The notes below the pieces were generated by a model. That model did no database searches, was not told the origin of the DNA, and saw nothing but the letters and a program-made list of their open reading frames with translations. Shown one piece after another: positions 52,266 through 60,677 of a DNA stretch of 61,911 nt. The number at the start of each line of letters is the position of its first letter. Position 1 is the first letter of the stretch. The stretch comes from Halobacteriales archaeon QS_5_70_15. Lineage in GTDB: Archaea > Halobacteriota > Halobacteria > Halobacteriales > Haloarculaceae. The translations under genes and the position numbers were made by a program. The DNA lies in the NCBI GenBank assembly GCA_003022005.1, contig PXRQ01000067.1, forward strand, positions 1-61,911, written 5' to 3'.

Positions 52266-53038
52266 ATGTTCGAGCGACGCGGTCTGTCCCCCTCGATCGA
52301 GGCGGTGAGGGGTACCCACGCGCCTGGCGCGCTGGTGCTCGACGTGGCGGGGGACTTCGAGATCCTCCCGCCGGAGATCGCGGAGAACCTCGGGCCGATG
52401 GTCGACCGGTTCGACCCCCTGAGCTACCCCGGGGAGTGGGTCCCGGCCGACGCGCCCGAACAGCTCCACCGACTCGCCGGCGGCGAGTTCACCCTCGGGA
52501 TGCCCGGCGACGGGGGGGTCGCCTGGACGCGACAGACCGATCCCCCGACGGTGTTCGTCAAGCCCCGGCTCGAGGGCTCGCCGGACGCGTTCGTCGACTT
52601 CCTGATCGCCGAGGCGCTCGTCGAGGCCGGCACGGGCCTCCCCGAGCACTTCCTCGGGTTCTTCGAGGAGCGGTACGCGGAACTCGCGGCGTCCGTCCGT
52701 CTCTCGCCGGCCGACACCTACCAGCTCGCCAACGCGGTCTACGACGCCTACGTCGGGCTCCACACCCGCGAGAGGTTCGAGGGATGGGGGGAGGCCGGTT
52801 CGGCGACCGACTCGACGGACGCGACCGCCTCGGGGGACCCGACCCCGCTGTACGACGCGTGGGTCGACGCCGGGGAGCGGCTCCCGCCGCCGCGGAGCTC
52901 GCATGCAGCGCGGTCAAACACGGGATCGATCCCCCGACGCCGTTCGGCGCGCTCGACACCGCCGCCTACCGTCACCACGGGGCCGACTACGCGGTCGAGT
53001 GGGTCGAGCGGACGCTGGCGGAACTGGAGGGCGGCTGA
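52266..53038 (+). pseudogene. Uncharacterized haloarchaeal protein, frameshifted near its C-terminus
   Basis: From ATG 52266 the frame reads 'FERRGLSPSIEAVRGTHAPG', 'ILPPEIAENLGPMVDRFDPL' and 'EALVEAGTGLPEHFLGFFEE', reaching 'GERLPPP' near residue 205. The natural end appears in another frame: 'AELACSAVKHGIDPPTPFGA' and 'YAVEWVERTLAELEGG' with a stop at 53036-53038. Adding one base in the GCCGCCGCGG stretch near 52886-52896 joins them. Without it the frame runs on to 53204 with implausible sequence. I believe the family is a haloarchaeal DUF (DUF7089 in memory, unverified); function unknown. Co-transcribed with the 28-residue peptide. Confidence 0.65.
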
Positions 53039-53137
53039 CGGGGCCGACCGGCGACACCCACCGTCGGGGCAGGGGCCGGTTCACCTCGGTCCGGAGGAAG
53101 ATGCGGCCGATCCCACCCGGTGTCGACGCGCGTCCGG

Positions 53138-53716
53138 TCAGAACTCGGCGGTGACGGTCCCGTCCGCGTCGAGGACGACGACACCGTCGAACAGTTCCCG
53201 GTAGGCCTCGACCACGTCCTCGTCGTGGACCTCCTCGGCGAGGTGGAACAGCCCGACGGCGTCGTGGTCGTCGAGCAGGGCGAGTATCGCCTCGACGGCG
53301 GCCCGTGCGCGGTTCTCGTCGGCGTAGTAGGCCATCTCCGTGATCGAGTCGAGGCTCACCCGGAGCTTCCCCTCGTGGTCCTCGAGGAACTCCTCGACCT
53401 TCCCGACGATCCCGTCGAGGTCGTCCGGCGCGGCGACGTAGTGGACCCGGTCGGCGCTCCGTCGGGAGTAGCCCCGTTCTACCGACAGGGTGTCGAGGAT
53501 GACCGTGGTTTCCGGGTCGACGCCGTAGTACTCGAGCTTCTGCTGGACCTCCCGCGCGGTGGTCCGGGTGGAGACGACGAGCCGGTAGTCGGTGTCCGTG
53601 TTCAGGAACTCGGTGTCGATCCGGTCGGTCTCGCCGGTGCTCGGGTGGACGAGGAGGATACCGGTCCCGCCCGGTACCGTCCCGGGCGAGCCCTCTATCG
53701 CGAGCTCGTACTCCAT
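53138..53716 (-). CDS. RecA/KaiC-like protein with altered Walker A
   Basis: 192 residues that look like a truncated RecA-superfamily domain: N-terminal 'ELAIEGSPGTVPGGTGILLV' with a loop 'HPSTGETDRID' where a Walker A (GxxGxGKT) would stand, but the lysine is missing; then 'DYRLVVSTRTTAREVQQKLE', 'TTVILDTLSVERGYSRRSAD' (Walker-B-like strand), 'EGKLRVSLDSITEMAYYADE' and 'AVGLFHLAEEVHDEDVVEAY'. It is probably a non-hydrolysing relative of haloarchaeal KaiC/HTR-like proteins, with a sensory or regulatory role. Convergent with the frameshifted neighbour. Confidence 0.65.
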   Translation of the reverse strand: MEYELAIEGSPGTVPGGTGILLVHPSTGETDRIDTEFLNTDTDYRLVVSTRTTAREVQQKLEYYGVDPETTVILDTLSVERGYSRRSADRVHYVAAPDDLDGIVGKVEEFLEDHEGKLRVSLDSITEMAYYADENRARAAVEAILALLDDHDAVGLFHLAEEVHDEDVVEAYRELFDGVVVLDADGTVTAEF

Positions 53717-53938
53717 GCCTCCCTACGGGTGGCGGTCGCTCTTAAACTTCCAGTTCCGTTCCGGCCCCGAACCCCGGGTTCCGGGGCGAGCGCGGGGTCC
53801 GAGCCCCCCTCCCGGGCGTGACCCTCCCGCCCGTCGGTCGGTTCCGCCCTCGTCGGCATCGTCCCCGGGGTCTCCCACCCTCGTCCGCACCGTCAGGACG
53901 GATCCGGTCCCGTCCGCGCTACCGGGACGGTCTCCCGG

Positions 53939-54229
53939 CTACGGGTCCCGTCCGCTCGGCGGCTCCTCCGTCCCCCCTTCGACCAGTCGAACCTTCTCGG
54001 CTCGGGACAGCCGTTTCAGTTCGTACTCCCGTGACATCGCCGCTGATCTCGACTCGAACCGTTCGAGGTGACGGAGTTCCACCGGCGTCCGACCCCGTGT
54101 GTACTTCGCTCCCTCCCCGGCGTCGTGCTCCCGGACGCGCCGCTCGGGATCGGTGGTGTAGCCGGTGTAGAGCGTCCCGTCGGCACACTCGAGGACGTAG
54201 ACGTAGTGGGCCCGATCCGGTCCCGTCAC
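53939..54229 (-). CDS. GIY-YIG nuclease-superfamily protein (UPF0213-like)
   Basis: 96 residues, a stand-alone GIY-YIG domain: 'HYVYVLECADGTLYTGYTTD' (YVY...YTG motif), 'PERRVREHDAGEGAKYTRGR', and 'SRSAAMSREYELKRLSRAEK', where the catalytic Glu of the helix is visible. Members are small single-domain proteins related to the UvrC N-terminus; whether they cut DNA is unclear. The mini zinc-finger gene lies 39 bp upstream on the same strand, so the two may be one operon. Confidence 0.9.
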   Translation of the reverse strand: MTGPDRAHYVYVLECADGTLYTGYTTDPERRVREHDAGEGAKYTRGRTPVELRHLERFESRSAAMSREYELKRLSRAEKVRLVEGGTEEPPSGRDP

Positions 54230-54268
54230 CGAAAAGACACCCAGTGGGTCGGTCGCGGCACCACGGCC

Positions 54269-54424
54269 CTACGGCCGTGTCTCGTAGGCACGTTCTCTCG
54301 AGACCTCGGCGATGCCGGCGTTCGCGGCGCAGTTCGGGCAGGCGTGTATCCGCCCGTGTGCGTCCGCGAAGACGCGGGCGAAGCAGTCCGAGACGTGCGC
54401 TTCACAGTGGTCACATCTGGGCAT
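54269..54424 (-). CDS. Mini zinc-finger protein (DUF7563-like), copy 1
   Basis: 51 residues: 'MPRCDHCEAHVSDCFARVFA', then 'DAHGRIHACPNCAANAGI'. Two CxxC pairs (Cys4/Cys7 and Cys29/Cys32) fit one zinc-binding knuckle unit. A paralogue is at 58000-58158. I recall the family as DUF7563 in haloarchaea, unverified. Such tiny zinc proteins are frequent in haloarchaea and often affect motility or biofilm, but nothing specific is known here. Upstream, GTATATGAG (about 54480-54490) could be the promoter. Confidence 0.75.
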   Translation of the reverse strand: MPRCDHCEAHVSDCFARVFADAHGRIHACPNCAANAGIAEVSRERAYETRP

Positions 54425-54688
54425 TCTGGCTACCGACTCGGGCCACCCCCCGTCGGCTACCCGAAGTACGGGCCGGGCCCTCATATACTCTCGGCATTCG
54501 GTGACCCACCGCACACAGGAGCGGACCGTCTATCTCGCCGCCCGTTTCGTGTTCCTACCTTCGCACGTATCAACGGGGAATAATCATCGTCACGCCGGCT
54601 GATCGTGGGGGCTAAACGGGCGATAGACGAGTCGAGACCGGGATGAATTGGGAAATATTATAAAGGCTGCTCGTCAACCAGCACCCGT

Positions 54689-54856
54689 ATGGCAGACCTG
54701 ATTGTCAAAGCCGCCGTGAAGGAAGCGCTCGACGAGATGAACGTGGCCTCCGACTTCTACGACGCCCTCGACGACGAGGTCGCCGAACTGCTGGAGGACG
54801 CCGCCCGCCGCGCCTCCGAGAACGACCGGAAGACGGTCCAGCCCCGCGACCTCTAA
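54689..54856 (+). CDS. DUF1931 histone-fold protein
   Basis: 55 residues: 'MADLIVKAAVKEALDEMNVA', 'SDFYDALDDEVAELLEDAAR' and 'RASENDRKTVQPRDL'. It fits the short haloarchaeal DUF1931 proteins, which have a histone-like fold (helix-strand-helix with the final 'R.tv.p.Dl') but an acidic surface. It may act as a nucleoid or regulatory protein. A strong promoter, AAATATTATAAAGG (54652-54665), is 27 nt upstream, so the transcript is leaderless and possibly abundant. It stands alone between divergent genes. Confidence 0.85.
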   Translation: MADLIVKAAVKEALDEMNVASDFYDALDDEVAELLEDAARRASENDRKTVQPRDL

Positions 54857-55032
54857 GTCGGCTCCCCATCTCCAACGTTTCTTTCGCGCCGACCGACCAG
54901 CCACGGCCCCGTCCGGCGCCCGATCCGCGTCCGATCGGGGTCGCGTCGCCGCCGATCGGGTGCGAGTCGGTGCCCCCGATCGAGGCCGTCGACGTAGGCC
55001 TCCGGGGGTCGTCGGCGTCCCCTCGACCGGCC

Positions 55033-55734
55033 TCAGCGCCTCCGGACGTCGACGCCGCTCCCGTTTCCGTTCTCCGTTCCCTTCCCGACGTGGACCTCGT
55101 CGGCCAGGCCGACGAAGAGCCCGTGTTCGACGACGCCCGGGACCGCCGAGAGCGTCGCCGCCAGCGCGGCCGGTTCCCCGATCGTCCCGAACGCACAGTC
55201 CAGCACGAGGTTCCCGTTGTCGGTGACGACGGGGCCGTCCTTCCGTTCGGCGGCCCGGAGTGCCGGCTCGCCGCCCGCCCCCTCGACCCGCTCGCGGACG
55301 GTCGGGACGGCGTCCGGGAGCACCTCGACCGGGACCGGGTGGTCGAGCGCCGAGGCCTCCTTCGAGGGGTCGACGACCAGCAGCAGGCGATCCGCGGCGG
55401 CGTCGACCACCTTCTCCCGGGCGTGGGCCGCGCCGCCGCCCTTCACGCAGTCGAACCCGGCGACCTGATCCGCGCCGTCGATGGCGACGTCGGGGGTCGC
55501 CTCCTCGAGGGTCGTCAGCGGGACGCCGCACTCCCGGGCCAGCCCTCGGGACTGGTAGGAGGTCGGGATCCCCCGGAGGTCCGCGCCGGCGTCCACGGCC
55601 CGTCCGAGCGCACGGATCGCGTGGGCGGCCGTGCTCCCCGTCCCGAGACCGACCACCTGGCGGTCCTCGACCCGGTCGGCCGCGGACTCGCCGGCCCGAC
55701 GCTTCGCCCCGTCGTCACCACCGCTGGCCTTCAT
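55033..55734 (-). CDS. rpiA: Ribose-5-phosphate isomerase A
   Basis: 233 residues. RpiA interconverts ribose 5-phosphate and ribulose 5-phosphate for nucleotide synthesis and, in haloarchaea, pentose metabolism. Visible signatures are the phosphate loop 'VVGLGTGSTAAHAIRALGR', 'DVAIDGADQVAGFDCVKGGG' with catalytic Asp and Lys, 'AAHAREKVVDAAADRLLLVV' (catalytic Glu), and 'VVTDNGNLVLDCAFGTI'. ATG 55734 starts a natural N-terminus. The gene is monocistronic and divergent from the SDR. Confidence 0.95.
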   Translation of the reverse strand: MKASGGDDGAKRRAGESAADRVEDRQVVGLGTGSTAAHAIRALGRAVDAGADLRGIPTSYQSRGLARECGVPLTTLEEATPDVAIDGADQVAGFDCVKGGGAAHAREKVVDAAADRLLLVVDPSKEASALDHPVPVEVLPDAVPTVRERVEGAGGEPALRAAERKDGPVVTDNGNLVLDCAFGTIGEPAALAATLSAVPGVVEHGLFVGLADEVHVGKGTENGNGSGVDVRRR

Positions 55735-55883
55735 ACCCGCGGATCCACCCGACCGAACAAAAACCCGACGAGCGCGATCACCGGACGAGCGGCACGGCGG
55801 GTGCCGACCGAGCGACGGGGAGGAACTCGTCCGGAATACTGCTTCCCACAGCCTTAGGGGGTTCCCGTCCGGATCACCCGTCC

Positions 55884-56549
55884 GTGTCCCGGACGCTCCT
55901 GATCGCCGGCGCCGGTCCCCGACTGGGCTCGGCGGTCGCCCGACGGTTCGCCCGCGAGGGCTGGAACGCCGCGCTGCTGGCCCGCTCTGGGAGGGTCACC
56001 GACCCGCTCGCCGACGAACTCCGGAACGAGCACCCCGTCGAGGCCCTCGCGGTCCGGGCGGACGTGACGGACCCCGAGTCCGTCGACCGGGCGGTTTCAC
56101 GGGTCGCCGACGAACTCGGCCGGGTCGGATGTCTGGTCGCGAACGCGAGCGCCGGCGGGGGTAGCCCCATCGACGCGGCCGACCCCGAGAGGTTCGAGCG
56201 GGTGTGGCGCGTCCGCGCGTTCGGATCGTTCCTGCTCGTCCGTGCCTGCCTGTCGGACCTCCGGGAGACCGACGGAACGGTCGTCATCTCGGGGACGACC
56301 TACGCGACGGATCCGGTCCCCGAACAGGTCGAGTGGGGCAGCGGCGCGGCCGCCGCCCGCGGGCTGGCCCGCAGCCTCGCCGCGTCACCGAACGACGTGG
56401 GGGTCACGTACGTCCGCATCGGCGCGGCGGTGCGGCCGCCCGAGAGCGACTTCCCGGGGGCGGTCGGCGCCGACGAGGTGGCAGCGCGGTACCTCGACAT
56501 CGTCCGGACGGCGGACCCGCCGGTCGACGTCCTCGTGGAGCCCGGGTAG
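55884..56549 (+). CDS. Short-chain dehydrogenase/reductase (copy 1)
   Basis: 221 residues, Rossmann SDR: cofactor loop 'LLIAGAGPRLGSAVARRFAR' (GxGxxLG), 'ADVTDPESVDRAVSRVADEL', 'CLVANASAGGGSPIDAADPE' (NAG-like NAS), 'TVVISGTTYATDPVPEQVEW' in place of the S...YxxxK site. The canonical Tyr-x-x-x-Lys is not obvious: the next helix reads 'GSGAAAARGLARSLA'. It may therefore be a non-classical or inactive SDR. GTG 55884 follows CCTTAGGGG about 30 nt upstream. It is related to the SDR at 58333. Confidence 0.78.
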   Translation: MSRTLLIAGAGPRLGSAVARRFAREGWNAALLARSGRVTDPLADELRNEHPVEALAVRADVTDPESVDRAVSRVADELGRVGCLVANASAGGGSPIDAADPERFERVWRVRAFGSFLLVRACLSDLRETDGTVVISGTTYATDPVPEQVEWGSGAAAARGLARSLAASPNDVGVTYVRIGAAVRPPESDFPGAVGADEVAARYLDIVRTADPPVDVLVEPG

Positions 56550-56593
56550 GGACTCCCCGGCAGGCCTTTGCCCTCCCCGGCCGTCGGCCCGCT

Positions 56594-57919
56594 ATGTTCG
56601 GCACGAGCGGCATCCGCGGCCCGGTCGGCGAGGCGGTGACGGCGGAGCTCGCGCTCTCGGTCGGCCGGGCGCTCGGCGCCGACACCGATCGGGTCGTCGT
56701 CGGCCGCGATCCGCGGGGGAGCGGCGAACTCCTCCTCGACGCGCTCGCGGCGGGACTCCGCGAGACGGGGACGGACGTCCTCGACCTGGGGGTGGCGGCC
56801 ACGCCGACGGTCGCCCGGGCGGTCGGCTGGAAGGGCTGTGACGCCGGCGTCTCGGTGACCGCCTCGCACAACCCGCCCCCGGACAACGGGCTGAAGCTCT
56901 GGCAGCCCTCCGGGCAGGCGTTCGACGCCCCGCGCCGCGAGCGGATCACCGAGCGGGTCGAGGCGGAGGACTGGACGCTCGAGCCGTGGGACCGCCTCGG
57001 CTCCCGGGAGGCGGCCGACGCCACCGAGCGACACGTCCGGGCGCTAGTCGACGCCGTCGAGTTCGGGGACCATGACCCGCCGCACGTGACGGTCGACGTC
57101 GGCAACGGGGCCGGCGGGGTGACAGTCGAGGCGCTCTCGCGGCTCGGCTGTCGGGTCGAGACGCTGAACGCCACGCCAGACGGCCGGTTCCCCGGCCGGC
57201 CCTCGGAGCCGACGGCCGAGAACTGCACGTCGCTCGCCGCGCTCGTCGGCGACTCCGACGCGGACCTCGGGGTGGCCCACGACGGCGACGCCGACCGGAC
57301 CCGCGGCGTCGCGGCCGACGGCACCTACCTATCGGGGGACGTCCTCCTCGCGGTGCTCGCCGGCGCGAGCACGTCGCCCGGCGACCGGGTGGCGGTGCCC
57401 GTCGACACGAGCCTCGCCGTCGAGGACTTCCTCGCCGACCGGGGGGTCGAGACGACCAGGACGCCGGTCGGCGACGTCCACGTCGCGGCCGAGGTGGCCG
57501 CGGGCGCGGCGTTCGGCGGCGAGCCCAGCGGCGCGTGGATCTGGCCCGGGGAGACGCTCTGCCCCGACGGCCCGCTCGCGGCGGTCAGGCTCGCCGAACT
57601 CGCCGCCGAGCGACCGCTCGCCGAGCGGGCGGCCGACGTCCCCCCCTACCCCATCCGGCGCGACTCGCTCCGGGCGACCGACAACCGGGCAGCCATTGAC
57701 CGGGTCCGCGAGGCGGTCGCGGCTCGCTACGACGACGTTTCGACGATGGACGGGGTCCGGGTCGACGTCGGCGAGGGGTGGTTCCTGGTCCGAGCCTCCG
57801 GTACGCAGCCCCTGGTACGGGTGACCGCCGAGGCACGCGAGGAGTCGCGCGCGGACGAACTGCTCGCGACGGCGCGGTCGCTGGCCGTCGAGGCGGGCGC
57901 GGGATCGGCGGAGGAGTAG
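56594..57919 (+). CDS. glmM: Phosphohexomutase family protein (phosphoglucosamine/phosphomannomutase-like)
   Basis: 441 residues. Active-site serine in 'VSVTASHNPPPDNGLKLW' (Ser91), metal loop 'GVAHDGDADRTRG' (Asp230-Arg235), sugar-binding 'AFGGEPSGAWIWPG' (about 305-318) and phosphate-binding 'VRASGTQPLVRVTAEA' (about 400). It isomerises glucosamine-6-P or mannose/glucose-6-P to the 1-phosphate for nucleotide-sugar and glycan synthesis; archaeal members are commonly labelled glmM but the sugar is unproven. ATG 56594 is 44 bp behind the SDR gene, so the two may share a transcript. Confidence 0.92.
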   Translation: MFGTSGIRGPVGEAVTAELALSVGRALGADTDRVVVGRDPRGSGELLLDALAAGLRETGTDVLDLGVAATPTVARAVGWKGCDAGVSVTASHNPPPDNGLKLWQPSGQAFDAPRRERITERVEAEDWTLEPWDRLGSREAADATERHVRALVDAVEFGDHDPPHVTVDVGNGAGGVTVEALSRLGCRVETLNATPDGRFPGRPSEPTAENCTSLAALVGDSDADLGVAHDGDADRTRGVAADGTYLSGDVLLAVLAGASTSPGDRVAVPVDTSLAVEDFLADRGVETTRTPVGDVHVAAEVAAGAAFGGEPSGAWIWPGETLCPDGPLAAVRLAELAAERPLAERAADVPPYPIRRDSLRATDNRAAIDRVREAVAARYDDVSTMDGVRVDVGEGWFLVRASGTQPLVRVTAEAREESRADELLATARSLAVEAGAGSAEE

Positions 57920-57999
57920 GGCGTCGTCCGCCGGGCGGGAGCGGACGGCGGTCGTTCGGGCGTCGGTCGCCGGCCGTTCGGCAGTCGGTGGTCGTCGGT

Positions 58000-58158
58000 T
58001 CAGGTCCGTCGGGTCGAGCGGGCCTCGCGGACGCCAGCACCGTCCCGGATCTTGTCCTCGCACTGCGGACAGACTCGGGGGTTGTCGATCCCGTTCGGCG
58101 TGAACACTCGTGCGTAAGCGTTCGTTACAAAAGTCCCACAGTTCTGGCACTCCGGCAT
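58000..58158 (-). CDS. Mini zinc-finger protein (DUF7563-like), copy 2
   Basis: 52 residues: 'MPECQNCGTFVTNAYARVFT', then 'NPRVCPQCEDKIRDGAGVRE'. Same CxxC...CxxC layout and the same 'ARVF' as the copy at 54269-54424, so the two are paralogues about 3.6 kb apart. AATAATACTGTGG (about 58185-58197) could be its promoter. Function unknown. Confidence 0.78.
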   Translation of the reverse strand: MPECQNCGTFVTNAYARVFTPNGIDNPRVCPQCEDKIRDGAGVREARSTRRT

Positions 58159-58332
58159 ACGTTCCGGTAGGGGTGGCAGGAACATAATAATACTGTGGTA
58201 CGGGAAAACGTGACGGCAAGTTTCCGGGGGATTCCGGGCCGCTACCGGCAAAATTGGCTGGCACCGTTCGACGTCAGTCGTCCCCACGACGCTCGGGAAA
58301 CGGTTATGTCTTCCACGTTCGTTCGGTCCGAC

Positions 58333-59025
58333 ATGACACGCACTGCGGTCGTCGCCGGCGTTGGTCCGGGTCTCGGCACCTCGCTCGCCCGCCGGTTCGA
58401 TCGGGAGGGGTGTGACGTCGCGCTGTTCGCCCGGAGTCCCGGGTTCATCGAGGACCTGGCCGACGAACTCGACTCCGGGCTGGCCGTGACCGTCGACGTC
58501 GCCGATCCCGACGCCGTGGCGGAGGGCTTCGAGACGGTGCGCGAGGTGTTCGGTCCCGTGGATCTCCTCGCGTTCAACGCCAGCGGCGCGTCCTGGACCG
58601 GCCTCCTCGAGAGCGACATCGAGGGGTTCCGGGACGCGCTCGCCGTGGGCGTCGAGGGCGCGTTCCTCTGCGCGCGGGAGGCCGCCTCCGACATGGTCGG
58701 GAACGACGGGGGGACCGTCCTCTTCACCGGCGCTACCACGTCCGTCCGGGGACGCGAGGGCGCGGTCGGTTTCTCGGCGGCGAAGTTCGGCGCCCGCGGA
58801 CTCGCCGAGTCGATGGCCCGCGAACTCGGGCCCGGAGGCGTGCACGTCGCCCACGTCGTCGTCGACGGGCAGATCCTCGCACCCGGGACCGACACCGGCG
58901 ACCGGGCCGAACACGAGTACCTCGACCCCGACGCGATCGCGAACGAGTACTGGAACCTCGTCGAGCAGGACCGCTCGACGTGGACGCTGGAACTGGATCT
59001 GCGGCCGCACGTCGAGCCCTTCTGA
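58333..59025 (+). CDS. Short-chain dehydrogenase/reductase (copy 2)
   Basis: 230 residues: 'TAVVAGVGPGLGTSLARRFD' (cofactor loop), 'AVTVDVADPDAVAEGFETVR', 'DLLAFNASGASWTGLLESDI', 'DGGTVLFTGATTSVRGREGA' and 'VGFSAAKFGARGLAESMARE'. The helix reads F-SAAK rather than Y-x-x-x-K: the lysine is kept but the catalytic tyrosine is replaced by Phe, as in several divergent SDRs. ATG 58333 is preferred: the TATA-like GGTTATGTC is 27 nt upstream, and an ATG at 58306 lies inside it. Probably duplicated from the same ancestor as the SDR at 55884. Confidence 0.85.
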   Translation: MTRTAVVAGVGPGLGTSLARRFDREGCDVALFARSPGFIEDLADELDSGLAVTVDVADPDAVAEGFETVREVFGPVDLLAFNASGASWTGLLESDIEGFRDALAVGVEGAFLCAREAASDMVGNDGGTVLFTGATTSVRGREGAVGFSAAKFGARGLAESMARELGPGGVHVAHVVVDGQILAPGTDTGDRAEHEYLDPDAIANEYWNLVEQDRSTWTLELDLRPHVEPF

Positions 59026-59261
59026 CCACCATCTTTTTCCGCCTCGGGTGCGCCTTCGGCGCACCACTCGGCGCAAAAACATGGGTGGACAAGGTCGCTC
59101 GCTCGGGCTCCGCCCTCGCTCGCGGTAGAGCTTCGGATGCACGCAGCACAGCAGAGGTCTTCGGGTCTTTGGATGGTGGCCCGAAGGGCTCCCCGGTTGG
59201 GTGGCCCTCCCGACCGCTCCGACCAGAACCGACTTCTCCCGCCCCGCTGAACGGTCCCGAT
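59026..59261. repeat. Palindrome-rich gap behind the SDR
   Basis: Perfect hairpin GGTGCGCCTTCGGCGCACC (about 59047-59065) followed by GCAAAAACATGGG, and GCTCGGGCTCCGCCCTCGC. This composition (CCTCGG, GCAAAAA, GGTGCG...CGCACC) is close to the R1/R2 repeats but not the same. It probably includes the SDR terminator. No gene seen. Confidence 0.5.
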
Positions 59262-60155
59262 ATGAGCACGTTCGAAGTCTCCGACGACGTCTACGGGATC
59301 GACGTGGGACTGTTCGACTCGGGGGTCACGTCGGTCTACCTCTTCGACGACGAGGGGCCGGCGCTCGTCGACGCCGGGACCGCCGCGAGCGCCGACGTCA
59401 TCGCCGAGGGGATGGCCGGGTGCGGGGTCGAGCCCGCCGACCTCGAACACCTCGTGCTGTCGCACGTCCACGCCGACCACAGCGGCGCCGCGAGCGCGCT
59501 CGTCGACGCCGCCCCCGACCTGGACGTCTACATCCACGAGATGACAGCTCCCCACCTCGTCGACCCGACGGCGCTGATCGAGAGCAGCAGGCGCGCGATG
59601 GGCGAGTCGTTCGAACTGATGGGCGAACAGGGACCGGTCCCGGAGGCGAACGTGGTCGCGGTCCCCGACGCGGGGACGACCATCGACCTCGGGGAGAACA
59701 CCCTCGAGATGGTCCACGCGCCGGGACACTCCCCCGACCACTTCGCGGTCTGGAACCCCGAGCGGCGGCTCCTGTTCGCCGCCGAGGGTCTCGGCGTCCA
59801 CCTCGAACGGGCCGACGCGTGGTTCCCGCCGGCGACGCTCCCGCACTTCGACCCCGACCTGCTCGCCGACGCGGTCGACCGGCTCCGTGCGCTCGACCCC
59901 GACCGGATCGTCCTCCCCCACTTCGGGATATGGCCGGAGCCCCCCGAGCGGGCGTTCGAGACGGCCGAGCGGGAACTCGGGCGGTTCGACGAGCGCGTCC
60001 TCGAACTCCACGAGGCCTCGGGGTCGGTCGAGGGGACCAAGCGCGCGGTCGCCGAGGAACTGCTGGACGTCTCCCCGCCGTACGAGCCGGTCGTCGAGGA
60101 GTTCTACGCGAGCCTCATCACCGACGGCTACCTCAGACACCACGGCATCGAGTGA
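59262..60155 (+). CDS. Metallo-beta-lactamase-fold hydrolase
   Basis: 297 residues, MBL fold with the motif 'LSHVHADHSGAASALVDAAP' (HxHxDH, about residue 67-72), a further metal His in 'MVHAPGHSPDHFAVWN', Glu in place of the usual Asp in 'LLFAAEGLGVHL', and the final His in 'RIVLPHFGIW'. It resembles haloarchaeal glyoxalase-II/hydrolase-like proteins; the substrate could be a thioester or lactone. The C-terminal region (about 220-297) is helical and acidic. ATG 59262 follows the hairpin gap. Confidence 0.88.
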   Translation: MSTFEVSDDVYGIDVGLFDSGVTSVYLFDDEGPALVDAGTAASADVIAEGMAGCGVEPADLEHLVLSHVHADHSGAASALVDAAPDLDVYIHEMTAPHLVDPTALIESSRRAMGESFELMGEQGPVPEANVVAVPDAGTTIDLGENTLEMVHAPGHSPDHFAVWNPERRLLFAAEGLGVHLERADAWFPPATLPHFDPDLLADAVDRLRALDPDRIVLPHFGIWPEPPERAFETAERELGRFDERVLELHEASGSVEGTKRAVAEELLDVSPPYEPVVEEFYASLITDGYLRHHGIE

Positions 60156-60254
60156 CGGGCGGGCGCAACCCGGGGAGCCGGGACACGCCCGCCGGCGGGC
60201 TCGTCCTCGCCCGCCCAACCTCTATACCCCCGGTCCGCGTTCCTCGAACCGCGT

Positions 60255-60629
60255 ATGACCCGCTCGGACTCCCATCCCCACGTGGCGGTGATCGAACGCT
60301 ACCTCGAGCGCCTCCGGAACGACGACTTCGAGGGGGCGGCCGACCAGTTCACGCCCGACGCGACCTACCTGCACCCGCCGACGTTCCGGGACGACGTCGA
60401 GGCGGTCGGTCGCGACGCGATCCTCGAGTACTTCCGCGAGAGCCGGGGCACTCGGGACATCGATCACGCGATCGAGCGGAGCGTCGTCGACGGGGACGCG
60501 GTCGCGGTGCAGGGACGGATGACCGGCGGCGACGTCGACGGCGGCGAGGTGTTCGTCTCGTACGCCGAGATCGAGGACGGGCTGATGTCCTACTACTGCG
60601 CGGGGTTCCTGAAGGGGACCATCGGCTGA
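60255..60629 (+). CDS. NTF2/SnoaL-fold protein
   Basis: 124 residues: N-terminal helices 'HVAVIERYLERLRNDDFEGA' and 'ADQFTPDATYLHPPTFRDDV', then 'GRDAILEYFRESRGTRDIDH', 'DGDAVAVQGRMTGGDVDGGE' and 'VSYAEIEDGLMSYYCAGFLK'. This is the cone-shaped NTF2 fold used by small cyclases, isomerases and binding proteins; no active-site residue can be assigned. It is 100 bp behind the MBL gene on the same strand. Confidence 0.8.
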   Translation: MTRSDSHPHVAVIERYLERLRNDDFEGAADQFTPDATYLHPPTFRDDVEAVGRDAILEYFRESRGTRDIDHAIERSVVDGDAVAVQGRMTGGDVDGGEVFVSYAEIEDGLMSYYCAGFLKGTIG

Positions 60630-60677
60630 AGGCTCCCGTCCCGGCACGCCTTTACCCGGCGCGGACGTTGGCCGGAC

